Shown here: positions 12,011-23,900 of the stretch, piece by piece
Numbering within the stretch: the first letter of the stretch is position 1
Layout: each line of letters starts with the position of its first letter
Assembly: GCA_030272585.1 (NCBI GenBank)
Contig: BSYQ01000012.1
Span: forward strand, 434,001-498,000
Direction of reading: 5' to 3'
Origin: Bryopsis sp. KO-2023
Lineage: Eukaryota; Chlorophyta; Ulvophyceae; Bryopsidales; Bryopsidaceae
Length of the DNA stretch: 64,000 nt
Notes under the pieces: generated by a model
Seen by the model: only the letters and a program-made list of their open reading frames with translations
Told to the model about the DNA's origin: nothing
Database searches by the model: none
Translations under genes and position numbers: made by a program

Positions 12011-12633
12011 TTTCCTGGACCCACAGACACCATTGAACCGGATTATTCAACGCAAACATTGGTATAATATATGGTAGAAGCAGCTCTTTAAGGACAACCC
12101 ATCACTTCATCGGTCAAGCACACATTCTTTTCTTTTCGATTGCTTTTTTGGGACATGCTCAGATTGCACTTTGTCATGTGCTGGCTTGAAAATGGTGGTG
12201 ATGTGCTGCAGTAAACAATACCTGTGGAACAGAGGTGGGAGAGCCTCTTGCCTTCTGGCTTAATCCCTTCCAACCCAGTGATTCTCTGGGCTTCCAGGTC
12301 TCACCAGATCGTGTCTTGTGGAATGTGGAGTAGGGTGGGGAAAATGGTTGCCTGTTGGGCGCGGCCTTGCAACTCTTGTTGGGATTGCCCTGAAAAGAAT
12401 GGGATCACATAGCAATGGTTGTTCTTAGGCCAGGAAGCAGAACATTGACAGGATTGAGCAACACCAGCAAAGAAGAGTCGTGCTGCAAGGAAAGGAGCGT
12501 TTTTGAATTCTACCCATGCAGACTTTCTGGAGAAAAATTTCTAGAACAAAACACTGCTTTTACATGCATTGTCTTGAGTGTTGTGCTTTCCTTGTGAACA
12601 CAAATCAGACATTTAATACTCTGATACATTAAT

Positions 12634-13244
12634 GACCAGTTGTACAACTCTCGTGACCAAAATCGCCTGATTTCGGACACGCAAAATCATTGTTCCAGTC
12701 ATTGCATCAAAAGAGGACTTGAATCGATGTCTTTCGATTTGAAAATTTGGCAGCAATTTTTTCAAGTGTTTTCCAACACGTCTCCAAATGTTTATGATTT
12801 TTGGATTGTTTGGTGTATGTTTGTTAGAGGCCTAGATTTTTCCCCTCTTTTGCTGTGGGGGTTCCAAATCTAGCCTCATTTTTCATTCACTTCCTGAATC
12901 AAATTTCACTCAAAAACATGCCCACGGGGTTGTGGTTCTCTTAAATAAATTGGCGCACTTCAAAAATACCAAAAACAATACCCAGCACGGCGACAACAGA
13001 CACGAATTAATGGCGAAAAATCGACGATTCAGACGATTTTTCGCCTGAATTAAGTCACGATTCGTCGATTACTCACAATTTACGCAGGCAATCGAAACGA
13101 AACTTTGATGGTGGCTGTGCAATGTTTTTACCATACTACAGTTAAAATTTCGAGGCGTGTCAGAAAGTGGTTGCCTAAAAATTTGGGATAGAAAAATACT
13201 CTCTTATTGGCCACTTTTTGGTCACGAGAGTTGTACAACTGGTC
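12634..13244. mobile_element. Non-autonomous TIR DNA transposon, copy 1
   Basis: A 611-bp element with terminal inverted repeats of about 29 bp that begin GACCAGTTGTACAACTCTCG and continue through TGACCAAAA; the right end is the complement. It is flanked by the 4-bp duplication TAAT. The first half of the terminal repeat contains its own palindrome AGTTGTACAACT. The interior has a second inverted repeat (GGCGAAAAATCG against CGATTTTTCGCC, about 13011-13049) and no transposase. A copy with only a few per cent difference lies at 51047-51656 with a different 4-bp duplication, which confirms the ends. I cannot assign a superfamily from a 4-bp AT-rich duplication alone. Confidence 0.9.
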
Positions 13245-15732
13245 TAATACATTTGATACTCTGGTTTGATACGAACCTTTGGTCTATCGACAAGGTGTTG
13301 GGAACAGCAGAGCGACCCCCATCCGCCACCGCTTGCGACGCTGGCACGCCACGAGCAACCGATCTCAGCTGAGGAACCTTAAGGCTCGGAGCTCTTTCCC
13401 AACCCCCTCTGGATGGCTTTTTTCGTGGGGCCGTCGTCCAGACTTGGACTTTCCCACTTCACATTTTCAGCACAAACACATTTGGGTTGGTTTTCTATTC
13501 ATGGTCAAGAAAGAAGTACGACTGAGCAAAATAACGTCTACGTTCAAACACTTCCGCACGTCTTGGTTCCGACCAGCACCGAAGAAGCATCACGTTTCTT
13601 TCAGAAAGCATGAAAACACCACAAGCAACACACGGACCTCCTTTTCGCCTCTCGGCGCTTCCTGATGAGCTCCCGGATGTTCACGCGTCTTCCCCTTTGT
13701 ACTGGCTTCGGCTCCTCCTCCTGCCCAGGTACTTCCTCTGGGGTCCCCGCTGCATCCCTCCGCAGCTGGATGCTCTTCATCAGCCTGGTTTTGTCGTAGG
13801 GCTCCAACAAAGGCCTCAGACTCGGCTCTCTGTCGAACATCTCCCACCAAAACAAACTGCTTCGTCTTTTTCAGGAAAACAGGAACAGCTTCGTGTGCCA
13901 CGCTCGAACCGTTCCTTCTTTCGAAAGCTTTCCTTCTGCCAGAAGTGAGCGCTATGGTTTTACTGCAGCTGCTGACGTGTCGAGTTGCTGTCGTACCATT
14001 ATAGGACATAAAAATGCACCAGACAGGCAAAAACTGATGTTAAAATGTCAAAAATTCTAAACCGACGGAAAACACACACATCTTCCATGATGGCAGTGTT
14101 ATTGGGTGTGCAGTGTTGGGTTGGTTCGAGGTAAAAAACGAGTGTCGGACATTTTCACCGAACAGGCAGAAACGATGGACATGAAAAAAGGGAGAGTTTC
14201 TGGCTATGCCAATAGCAATATTTTGAAACTTGGACAGTGCCACAGTTCAACAGATAGAAATAAGAGGGTATGAAACACCATGCACACCAATTCAGTTAGG
14301 TGTTTGATCAAAGATTGCTTTCCTTGACAAGAGCATCCCAATGGCTTACAACAAATTGACGGGTACACCCCACCACAGCCAAGGCATTATTCTTTTTTTT
14401 TTCCTTCTTGTTCTGCACTCCTTTTTGCTTCTCTCTCTAAAAGAAGTAACAGAAATAGCATCCCCTCTTGACGTTCCTTCCCTAAAAACAAAAGGTCACC
14501 ATCCAATTCCAGTGCATCTTGTGCTATGTGTTAATGTTTTTCTTTCGTTTTTCTTGCTGTGTTCTCCTTGCAAAACCCCCAAACACCCAGAAAGCCAAAA
14601 ACAAAAAAAAAACAGAAAAAGTAAAAGTAAAAGAACGTAGAGGAAGAAAACACCCTTGGACACTCTCTTCCATATATTGACACTAGCTCTACAATCCATC
14701 GTCAAATTTCAGTTGGGTGGTGCTCATCACCCAGAAACCTCATCATGGCCCCTCTACAATTCAACAGTCGGCAAATCCAGCCCAGCGCTATTTTTTCGTG
14801 ATAAACTAAAAAAAAAGACGACAAGAAATAAAGACGACGAGAAATTATATAAAAAAAAGCAAAAAAAAAAAAAAAGCAACGAAAGCTCTCCCTCTGGATG
14901 TCAATCAGCCTTAGTCATCGAAACAAAATAAAATTGAAAATCCTAACGATATGGAGCATGCGTGTATGTAGTTGAAAGGAGCACTCAATTTTTACTTTTT
15001 ACTTCCCTCCGTACATATGCGCACGTTTTTCAATGGGCTTGATTGATATGCATGCAAAGGTTTTAGATGGTAAAAAAAAAAAGAAAAAGAAAACAAGAAC
15101 GAAAACAAAATAAAACGACAATATTTTGCATCCAAGGTGTTCACGATTTTTTTTCCCCCTTGAGGTCATACATCCTACTTGTTTCGTCGTCAATTAGTAA
15201 TCCCCCCCTCCCCTTCTTCCTCCCCACCACATATTTTTTGTTTTTGTTTTCTTTCTTTTCCTTGCTATTGTTGGAGGATCATAATAAAAACACACACACA
15301 CTGCACTCACATATGTTCTGGGGCTAGCAGTTTTTGCGCTGAATACCCCCCCTCCCTCCAATATTACCCACAAAACCAAACAAATCCCTTGATTTACCCC
15401 CCTCCCCTCCCTCCCTCCAATATTACCCGCAAAACCAAACAACTCCCCTTGATTTACCCCCCTCCTCCTTCACATTCCAAACTCAAAAACAGCGCTCAAC
15501 AATGCAGTTATCACTCTTTTCTGACTGACCCCCCATCCCCTCGTTCCTTTTTTTTTTTTTTTCTTCCTCTTTTTTTCACACTTCGACAACCAGGGGGAAC
15601 TTTAAAAAAAGCAAACAGGAAAACTATTGACGAAAAGACAAAAAGAAAAACTGAAACGAGAAAAAATTTGCCAGAAATGTGATGGACTCACACTCTTTGA
15701 AAGCTTGTTCTTGAGTGCATGCTGTACTTTCA
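13245..15732. other. Gene-poor stretch
   Basis: Pyrimidine-rich on the + strand with long T-, A- and C-runs. The only coding hint is the minus-strand ORF at 13601-13855. A tandem pair of about 70-bp CCCTCCCTCC-rich units lies around 15345-15475. Confidence 0.45.
13601..13855 (-). CDS. Hypothetical exon-like ORF
   Basis: An 84-residue frame with a polar, helix-like composition (LRPLLEPYDKTRLMKSIQLR, VNIRELIRKRREAKRR) that looks more protein-like than its surroundings. An AG at its upstream side and a possible GTCCGT donor, the same unusual donor used in the LON-domain gene, lie near its ends. No family recognised, and neighbouring exons were not found. Confidence 0.25.
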   Translation of the reverse strand: MFWWEMFDREPSLRPLLEPYDKTRLMKSIQLRRDAAGTPEEVPGQEEEPKPVQRGRRVNIRELIRKRREAKRRSVCCLWCFHAF

Positions 15733-17974
15733 TTACTGCATAAAGAGTGCAACACAAGCTCCAATAATCATAGCACCCACCTGTAAATACCCCCAAAAAC
15801 ACAATCTCATCAGTACTGGATTCAGCAGTTTTTCGAACATACTTCCCTAAACTTCTGGACAAAAGAAGCAGTTTTTCTGTTGGTTGGGAACGGCTATGGA
15901 TCCGTCAAGAAAAAAAAATGTATGTATGGAAAAAAAACAGCCAGGCTGAGAAAATGTCACGAGGCACTCACCATGCTATTTCCTTGGGCATTGTTGCTGG
16001 GAAGCTCCTCTTCCATGCCGTCCAGCGATTTTTCAACATCCTCCGAGAGAGCTTTTTTGATGCCCTTTGGAGTTCCGGTGACCTCGGCTTTCGGCACCCC
16101 GAAATTATCCGTGAATGTTTTTCCCAACACCGCACCAGGATCATTTTCAATTTGGTCGAGGAACGCAGATGTGTCCTCGATGTTTTGATCCTCTGGAATT
16201 GGAATGGAAGCGGTTGCAATCACGGAGCCCCTGCTGAGCTCAATATCGATTTCGTCCTCATCCACACCAGCTGCCTGGGCAAGTTGGATTTTCAAGCCAT
16301 CGACAAACTGAGTTCTGGCTGCAGGATTTCCCGTGAGCTCATCGAAGTCCCTATCGAAAGTCAATTGGACGACGACGGCATCTGAATCAGCTGCACCAGG
16401 GGCAAGAGCACTCGTTTCCACTGAAATAGGGCCTGGAGCAGGGGCAGGGGAAGAGGAAGGTGGAGCTCCGTCAGGTGAGGTGACCGGCTCCTCACCATCC
16501 GGAGTAGGAGCCTCTATGGGGAAGTCGTCAAGTGGTGCAATTTCAAGAGGTGATGGAGAAGGAGCTTCCACGATGGTCCCAGGAGCAGGTGCAGGGGCAT
16601 CGTCGTCAGTTGGGTCCTCCAGTCCTGGTTCAGGACTTTCAGTCCCAGTGCCGGGGGCAGGAGCGGGTGCATCCTCGTCAGTTGGGTCCTCAAGAGCTGG
16701 TTCAGGACTTTCAGTCCCAGTGCCAGGGGCTGGAGCGGGTGCATCCTCGTCAGTTGGGTCCTCAAGCGCTGGTTCGGGACTCTCAGTCCCAGTGCTGGGG
16801 GCTGGAGCAGGGGCATCCTCGTCAGTCGGGTCCTCAATCGCCGGTTCAGGACTCTCAGTCCCAGTGCTCGGGGCTGGAGCAGGGGCATCGTCGTCAGTTG
16901 GGTCCTCCAGTGCTGGTGCAGGACTTTCAGTCCCAGTGCTGGGGGCTGGAGCAGGGGCATCCTCGTCAGTTGGGTCTTCAATTGCTGGTGCAGGACTTTC
17001 AGACCCAGTGCCAGGGGCTGGAGCAGGGGCATCCTCGTCAGTTGGGTCCTCAATTGCCGGTGCAGGACTTTCAGACCCAGTGCCAGGGGCTGGAGCAGGG
17101 CTGGGATCATCTTCAACTTCATCCACCACAGGTGCTGGTGCCGGAGTTTCAATATCCCCACCAGGGGCCGGAGCAGGGGCGTCATTACCTTCATCTGCCA
17201 CAGGTGCTGGTGATGGTGCTGGGGATTCAGTATCGCCATCAGGTGCTGGTGCCGGAGTTTCAATATCCCCACCAGGGGCCGGGGCAGGGGTGGCATCATC
17301 TTCATCAACCACAGGTGCCGTTGCTGGAGTTTCAATATCGGTGTCTGGCGCTGGAACAGGGGAAAGTCCATCTTCTCCGGGTGCTGGTGAGGGAGATTCA
17401 GTCACGGTGTCAGGGGCTGGACTGGGGCTGGAGTCATCCTGTTCAGCATCTACGGGTGCTGGTGCAGGGGTTTCAAGCTCAAGGGGGGATGGAGCGACTG
17501 CCCCACTCTCGGGTTCTGGTGCTGGGGATGGTGTATCCTCATCAGCATCTGGTGCACTGGCAGTCTGGAGGTGGGGTGTTTTTGTGTTAGTCCTTGGGAT
17601 TGGTGCAATAGCATTGATGTGTTCCACTACCAGTGTGGGGGTTCAATGCAATTCAATGAGTGGGGGTTCTTGCCATAATGTTGACCTGAAAGGATTCTCA
17701 CCTGTTGCATGAGATGTCTGGTTGCATGTTGATTTACTGGAAAGGATAATCCTGAGAAAAACACATTCAGGTTAGCACCGTCAGTACAGGGGGTTTGTTG
17801 CAGAAACGACCTGGAACAAGCGCGGAAACTTGTGAACTTCAGAGCAGAGGTCTGGCCCGGGCCCTCACCGTTTTCTTGCGCTCCGAATTCGGCGCTGGCG
17901 TTGGACAATTGGAATAAACATACTGCGGCAAATACAGCGGACGCCGCGAAACGGCTTCTCGAAACACTGCACAT
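15733..17974 (-). CDS. Secreted Pro/Ala-rich protein with one SEA-like domain and GPI-type tail
   Basis: Four minus-strand exons (17869-17974, 17702-17751, 15972-17564, 15733-15780) join in frame to 598 residues. The start gives a signal peptide (MCSVSRSRFAASAVFAAVCL, cleavage near SNASA). Most of exon 3 is a Pro/Ala/Ser/Glu-rich spacer, including seven 24-residue repeats (EDPTD[ED]DAPAPAP...ESP). Then comes a roughly 100-residue domain: a strand-like VVVQLTFDRDFDEL, a helix ending LAQAAGVDEDEI, a strand with RGSVIATASI, and FGVPKAEVTG. The fourth exon encodes only VGAMIIGACVALFMQ, a hydrophobic end without a basic stop; with the polar LPSNNAQGNSM before it this looks like a GPI-anchor signal. 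The spacer may be hydroxyproline-glycosylated. The neighbouring gene is a larger paralogue in the same orientation. Confidence 0.85.
16545..17055 (-). repeat. 72-bp coding repeats (24 residues, seven copies)
   Basis: Seven in-frame 72-bp units encode EDPTD[ED]DAPAPAP followed by a variable TGTESPEPAL-like end; the plus-strand marker GGGTCCTC or GGGTCTTC recurs every 72 bp from about 16615 to 17047. Units are very similar, so copy number is likely to vary between alleles. Confidence 0.85.
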
Positions 17975-20900
17975 CTTGACAAAAAAACACGGCAGCGGGC
18001 AAGCTTTCTCGTGCAAAATACCGGTGACCTTCAACAACATAACGTGGTTGGCTGTTACTAACTCCGACAAAAAGAAAGTGCCGCCCTGCGACGAAAGGCG
18101 TGTCGAAGTTCTGCAGCACGGTTTGCTGCAGGAAGGCAATGTGCCTTTTAATAATAAGGGGCTCTTTTCTTTCCGAAACTGCGCGCTATGCGTCCCCCTA
18201 TGAGACCGCACCACCAACACCCCACGTGCATTCACGTTCCTACAGTACGATGAACTCTTCTGCGCAGATGCTACAAGCAGACCCGCTGAAAAAAAAAATA
18301 AGAGGGCTAGAGCGATAATCTCATCGCATCCGCGAGGTTAGCGCTCGAAAAAGCTCCCGCGGGAGGATTGTTTTGAGACTGAAGCGTTTGCTGTCTTGGA
18401 GCTGGCACGTGCATCGGTTTACGACGTGGTCAGCATAGAGTCGAAAACACAACCCAGAGTGGTGAGGAGAAAAAGAAGGCAAGGGATGCGAGCGCGCGGC
18501 AAGGATATACGAACAGATACACTCTTCCACTGAAATCTCAACCACCTCGCGCTTTTTTGGTGCACGGAAAATAGCTTGCCCCGGAAAGGAGCCTCACCTC
18601 AAACGTGCTAAACAAAACTTGTTCAGTCTCTCCTCTGTACGGTCCGGTTCTCGCTTGCTGTTGAGAAGCGCTGCTTCGGCGGCCTTGTGAGTTCCAATTC
18701 CCTTGCACCTTTCCTGTCTTCTATCTCGGAGCTCCACCTAATCAGCTAGTCATTTGTTCGATCACTCTCGACAGTCTGACAGAGCGCCCCAACGCTCGCG
18801 CCACCTTCGCTGATTGCTGTCTGTCAACAGCGATTCGTGGAGCGAGCGTTGAGATTCGCTTTTTTTGGCGTTTTTACTCGTCTTGCGGTTCGACTCTCGT
18901 GAATCCTCCGAAAAAAGAGCGCCGTCATAGCCGAGCAGATCGAGGGGGCGTTTGTTTTCATGTTTTTGAGGAAGATTTCGACGGAGACTTGGAGGTTCCT
19001 TGCTAGTGCCAACACAACACCTACCCAACATGAAGCTGGAAAGCGCCCTGCAGTTGCACTGTAACAGATCATCGTTCATTCCTTCATTCGTTATTGTGGA
19101 TATAACGCTCTGTGAGCAAAAATGCTTTCGCGGGAAATCAATCCACGAGAGAGATCTTGATCGAACAGCATCGCATGGATGTGCTACCACCTCTCCAGAT
19201 ATGGGGCCTGGCTGGTGCTGCTGCAGCATGGCCAGAAGACAGCTTGGCGAGAGATTTTTCAAAACAGTCATACTCTTTCCCTTTCTAACGCTTTGAAATT
19301 GTACGCATACCACCAAATGAGATTTCTGCAGGTTTCGGATTCCATCAACTTCCAGGAAGGTGCAGAAACGAGATGAGCGAATCACTCAGCAGCGTAAGAA
19401 ACGCCAGCCCGACGGTCTGGAGCCGCAGCACAATCCAGTGGAAAAAAAGCAAAAACGGGGGAGAAATCAGGGCGACTTTTTCCCAAGGGAACGCAATTTG
19501 ATTCTGTTTCGAGGTGTAGAGAAACACGAAAAGAGTGAGGTGTGACGAAGCAAGTTGGGTGTGTTTTGTCAATCCTCTGTTCTTTTTATTGGCAGCTTGA
19601 GGAGTTTTTGACAATTAGAAAAATCGAGGGGGAAATCAGGGAAAATATGAACCAGCCTTCTTGCCAAAATTGCTCGATGACCCACTGAAGACAATGATTT
19701 ATGGAGGATTTTTCTCTGAAAGGGAGCTGTGGTGTAGTTGGTTTCAATTCATATTTTTCACACCCGCCCACGCACAAAAACAAACAAGAAACAGAGTCTT
19801 TGAAAGATAATTTTTTCCCCTCAAATAATTGCTGCTATCTGGTAAGGAATATCCAAAACGGAATATCCAAATCGGAATATCCAAAACAATATTTTCAACA
19901 TCTTTTAAAATCGAAAACACTGCTATAGAATGCTGTCGCTCTTTTTTTTTCTCTTCTTTTTTTCTTTTCGGATGAACTACAAAATGACAGCTGTCGACAA
20001 TATCTGACCTCTTTTTCTTTTTTTTTTTCAAGGAGACGTCCTTTTCGAATCCATCTTCGGGGTTTCAGAGAGAAGGTACTTTTTTTTTTGAACCCTACGG
20101 TGAAATCCACAATTCGACATTCCAGTTTCTGACTACCTCCCAACCACCTGTTTCTTTCTTTCTTTCTTTTTTGCTTAGTGGTAACATGCGTCAGATTTTG
20201 AGAGTAAAAAACATAAAATACTCGATCACCGATTTTCTTTCCCCTCCTATCCGCATCGGTTTTCTTTTTTCCCCGTTCCCCTTTTGTTTTTGTTTTTTGT
20301 TTTTTAAACATGCACAGCCAACCTGCTTCTGTTCTCTCTCGGTAACAATAAATTGAAACAAATTTTTCTTCAGTGAAATCCCCCCCCTTCATCTTGCTCG
20401 CTTACAGATTAAAAAGGTCGATTTTGAGAAGGCTTTTTATATATAAAAAGAAAAAGAAAAAATGATCGATATCTCTCCTCGCAGTCTTTTTTTTAAGAAG
20501 GGAAAGCGACACCCTGGCACGCCCGACAGAAAAAAAAAGGGAAACCTCAAAACATCGCACATCCCTCCCCAACCATGTTCTTTTTTTTTTTTATCAACTT
20601 TTTTATGCTGTCTCTTTTTTCCCCCATTCATTCTTCGATTCTTTTTTGTTCTTTTTTTTCCGCAGCATCATCTTTTTTTCTTAAATAAATTTTCTTTCAT
20701 TTTTTTAAGAATCTGCATCTTTCTCCACAGAAATCCCCCCCCCCAGTTGCCCCCCTTTTTGCATAAATAAATCCATGACCCCGCCACATGTGTGTGTCGA
20801 AAACCTCCCAACTCATCTACTCAACTACCAACATAAAAACCGACAGGAAGCTCTTTTCTTTTTCCACCCCCCCACGTGCACGATGAGAAAAAAAAGAACT

Positions 20901-20980
20901 TGAAAAATTATATAGGCACTACTGTTAATGTAACGAAAAAAAAGGACTAAAAAGCATCTTGGTCTTGATGGAGTACTCGA
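17975..20980. other. Intergenic stretch between the two SEA-like genes
   Basis: It should hold the promoter of the smaller gene and the 3' UTR of the larger one, both read on the minus strand. ORFs on both strands around 18.8-19.4 kb look moderately protein-like but have no motif, no consistent splice frame and overlap each other; I do not call them. From 19.9 kb on, the sequence is T-rich with homopolymers. Confidence 0.45.
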
Positions 20981-23900
20981 TCACAAGTGGCGCATCTGGA
21001 AAAAGGCAGCTGCGATGCAAATTGCCAAAGCGACGGCGGTGGAGCCCTGTGGGTGAGACAATGAAAGCGTTCATATCTTAAAAAAAAAGAAAAATGGTCA
21101 GGATGTAAATGTGTGGATATTATTAATTATTTATTATTTGTTCTTTTTTCTGTGCCCTTATGCTTAGCTTAACTTGTCTGTTTCTTTTCCCACATTCAAA
21201 GCAATAGAACACAGTTGATCAAAATGCTACTTTCCAGCAGATGATTCCATCTTTTTGTCACAGTGCACTTTTACTGAGAAAAAAAACCGTATTGAGAACC
21301 GTCAATTGCATGGGAGGGAAAACTCAACAATCGACATCCCCATGCTGACTGTATATGCCCTTCCCCATCTTCTTACATTTCGCTCAGCCCCAGATTTTTT
21401 GATCCCAACGTCGACCTCCTCCTCCAGGATTTCTTTAGGAGACTTGGCTTCTTCCCCATCTTCCCCAGCAGGCGGTTCATTCTCATCCTCATCCTCAGCA
21501 GTCACCCCCGGCTGCTCCAAAATAGGCCCAGGATCCACTCCCTCCACCGTCGGTGCCAATCTCACCTCAGGCTCTGGGGTTGGTGATTCCGGTGTCGGGG
21601 GCTCTGCAACTACCACCACCACATCCTCCTCCTCAGCCACGATCTCCTGAGCCTCCACCGGCACCTCCACCAGCTCAGCCGACTCCAAAACTGCAGATCC
21701 GAAGGTCTGACGGAACTCTTCGCTGAAGAGAGGCTCGGTGGACAGCCTGCTCAAGATGGCATCACTCTGCTCCAAGTCGAAATCCTCAGGGAGCGTGATT
21801 TCTGTGTCCAAGATGGCGGAACCATCCCGGATGGCGACCACCTCCACAGCCGACGCGTTCACCCCTGCAACCTCAGCCACTTGGAGGACCACCATCTCCA
21901 TGAGCGCGGTTCTCAAGGAGGCATCCTCCTGCACGACATTAAAATCTATGTCGACTATGATGGATGCAAGTATTTTCGGGACGATCACCAACCCTTCAGG
22001 GGTGGGGAAAAGCTCATCTGCTTCCTCGATCTCTGGCACAGGGCTGGACTCCATGTCGGGTTGTGGACTGACATCCAAAGTGGGCTCAACCTCAGGCTCA
22101 GGTGCAGCTCCTACATCTGCAATCGTATCCAATTCCGTCTCAACACCAGGCTCCGCTTCAGGCTCGATGTCAGGCACAGCGGAGAAATCGTCCTCTGGCA
22201 CGGATGTCGATTCGTCAATGGGCGAGAGAGCTGCTTCTGTAGGCGTTACGATCGTCGTGATCTCACCCTCGGGGACTGGGACGGGCTCGATCACAGGGGG
22301 CACGGCAAGGGGTGCAGCAGGTGCGCTCCTCGACGGCAATCTCGTCACCGTGACCTCCGGGACGCCGAATTGGGTGCCTCCGAAAACGCTTTCGGGGTTT
22401 GAGTTCACCGCTCCTACCACCTGGTCGACGTCCTGCCCTTCGCTCAGAAGGACGGCGGTGTCCACGATGACGGAGCCAGATCGAATTCCCAGGACGTTGA
22501 CGCTGTCGACGTTCACACCGGTGGCTGCAGCGATGGCGGCTTTGACGGACGCCTCCAGGTCGGCCCGTGCCTGGGGATCAGCCGTCACGCTGTCGAAATC
22601 CAAATCGGCGAATCGCAGGGCGAACAACACACCTTCGGCCTCGGGTTCTGGTTCTGGAGCTTCCTCAGCACCTGTACCCGATCATCAAATCAGCAGCTGC
22701 ATCCATCCAGTGCGTGCATGCATGAAGATGTATATTCTCCATGCAACATTCACACCCCACTGGATGTCTCCATTGAAAACAAGGTGGGTTTTGATTTCCC
22801 CAACATGTAGCCACCATCGAGAAAGTCACTCACCTAATCCTAGATCATCATCCGTTTCTGGTGCAGGCGCCTCCTCCGCGAGTGTCTCGTCAATGAAATC
22901 TTCAGGCTCTGGTACAGGTGCCTCGCTGAGTTCCACAACCAAATCGTCATCAGTCTCAGCTTCAGGTCCCGGAACGATATCCGAAACAGCATCTGGCAAG
23001 TCCTCCAAGTCTTCCTCATCCTCTGGACTCGGGGGGGACATCTCCTCAATTATTGCCTCCGTTTGCAGGATGTCTTCTTCAAACAGATCCTCCACCTCCG
23101 GCACAGGTGCAGTTATGATGTCGATTTCTTCGATGACCAAGTCCTCCACCTCCGGTGCAGGTGCCATTATAATGTCGATTTCTTCAATGACCAACTCCTC
23201 CACCTCCGGTGCAGGTGCAGTAATGAGTTCGAATTCTTCGATGACTAACTCCTCTTCCATATCTGGCACAGGTGCGGGCATGACTTGGATTTCCCCTTCT
23301 TCGTCAGCCAACTCATCGATCTCGAATACAGGTGGAGGTGAAGGCTCGATTTCAAGTCCCTCATCCAGCAACTCCTCCTCTGGAACAGGTCCAGGCACCA
23401 CTCCGATTTCTTCATCGATTTCGAGCAGCTCCTGTTCAACATCTGCCTCCAGGGCCAGACCTTCCACCGCCTCAGTTTCAGGTGCCGGTGTAAACCCAAC
23501 AGCTGTGATCTCATCTCCATCGACTTCCAAATCCATCTCTTCGGCAGGTGGCTCCTCCACCGGAGCTTCGAGAACCACCTCGATCTGCTCCGCTTCAGGC
23601 TCCACACCAGGCGGTGGGGTTGTTTCGTCAACAGCTGGGGCGCTGATGATCGTAGTCTCCGGCAGTCCAAATTCCTCCTGGAAATCGACAGTGAAAACCT
23701 CCTCGGGCTCCAGCTGGAGGCTCTGGACGAATTCCTCAGACACTCCGGCATCTTGGGAGGAAGGGAAGACAATTTCTGCATCTACGATCACAGAGCCTGG
23801 GCTGATTTCCAAGATCCTCACGCTGGATGGGTCCACCCCAGCAGCATCGGCAAGATCATTGGTGACGGCTGTTCGGAATCTGGCCATCAAAGCCTCATCG

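Larger units (their letters stand above)
10106..12633. other. Gene-poor stretch
   Basis: This holds a dispersed repeat (10405-10600), a 22-C run, a 39-bp minisatellite (11868-12010) and one small ORF at 11074, all listed separately. The remainder shows no domain-bearing ORF. Confidence 0.5.

Noticed and set aside
16333-17712. Plus-strand ORFs of 459 and 352 residues (Gly/Ala/Ser- and Gln/Leu-rich)
   Set aside because: Both are shadows of the 72-bp repeats of the minus-strand surface protein gene.
18762-19385. A 207-residue minus-strand ORF between the two SEA-like genes
   Set aside because: No motif, no signal or splice context, and competing plus-strand frames look equally good.
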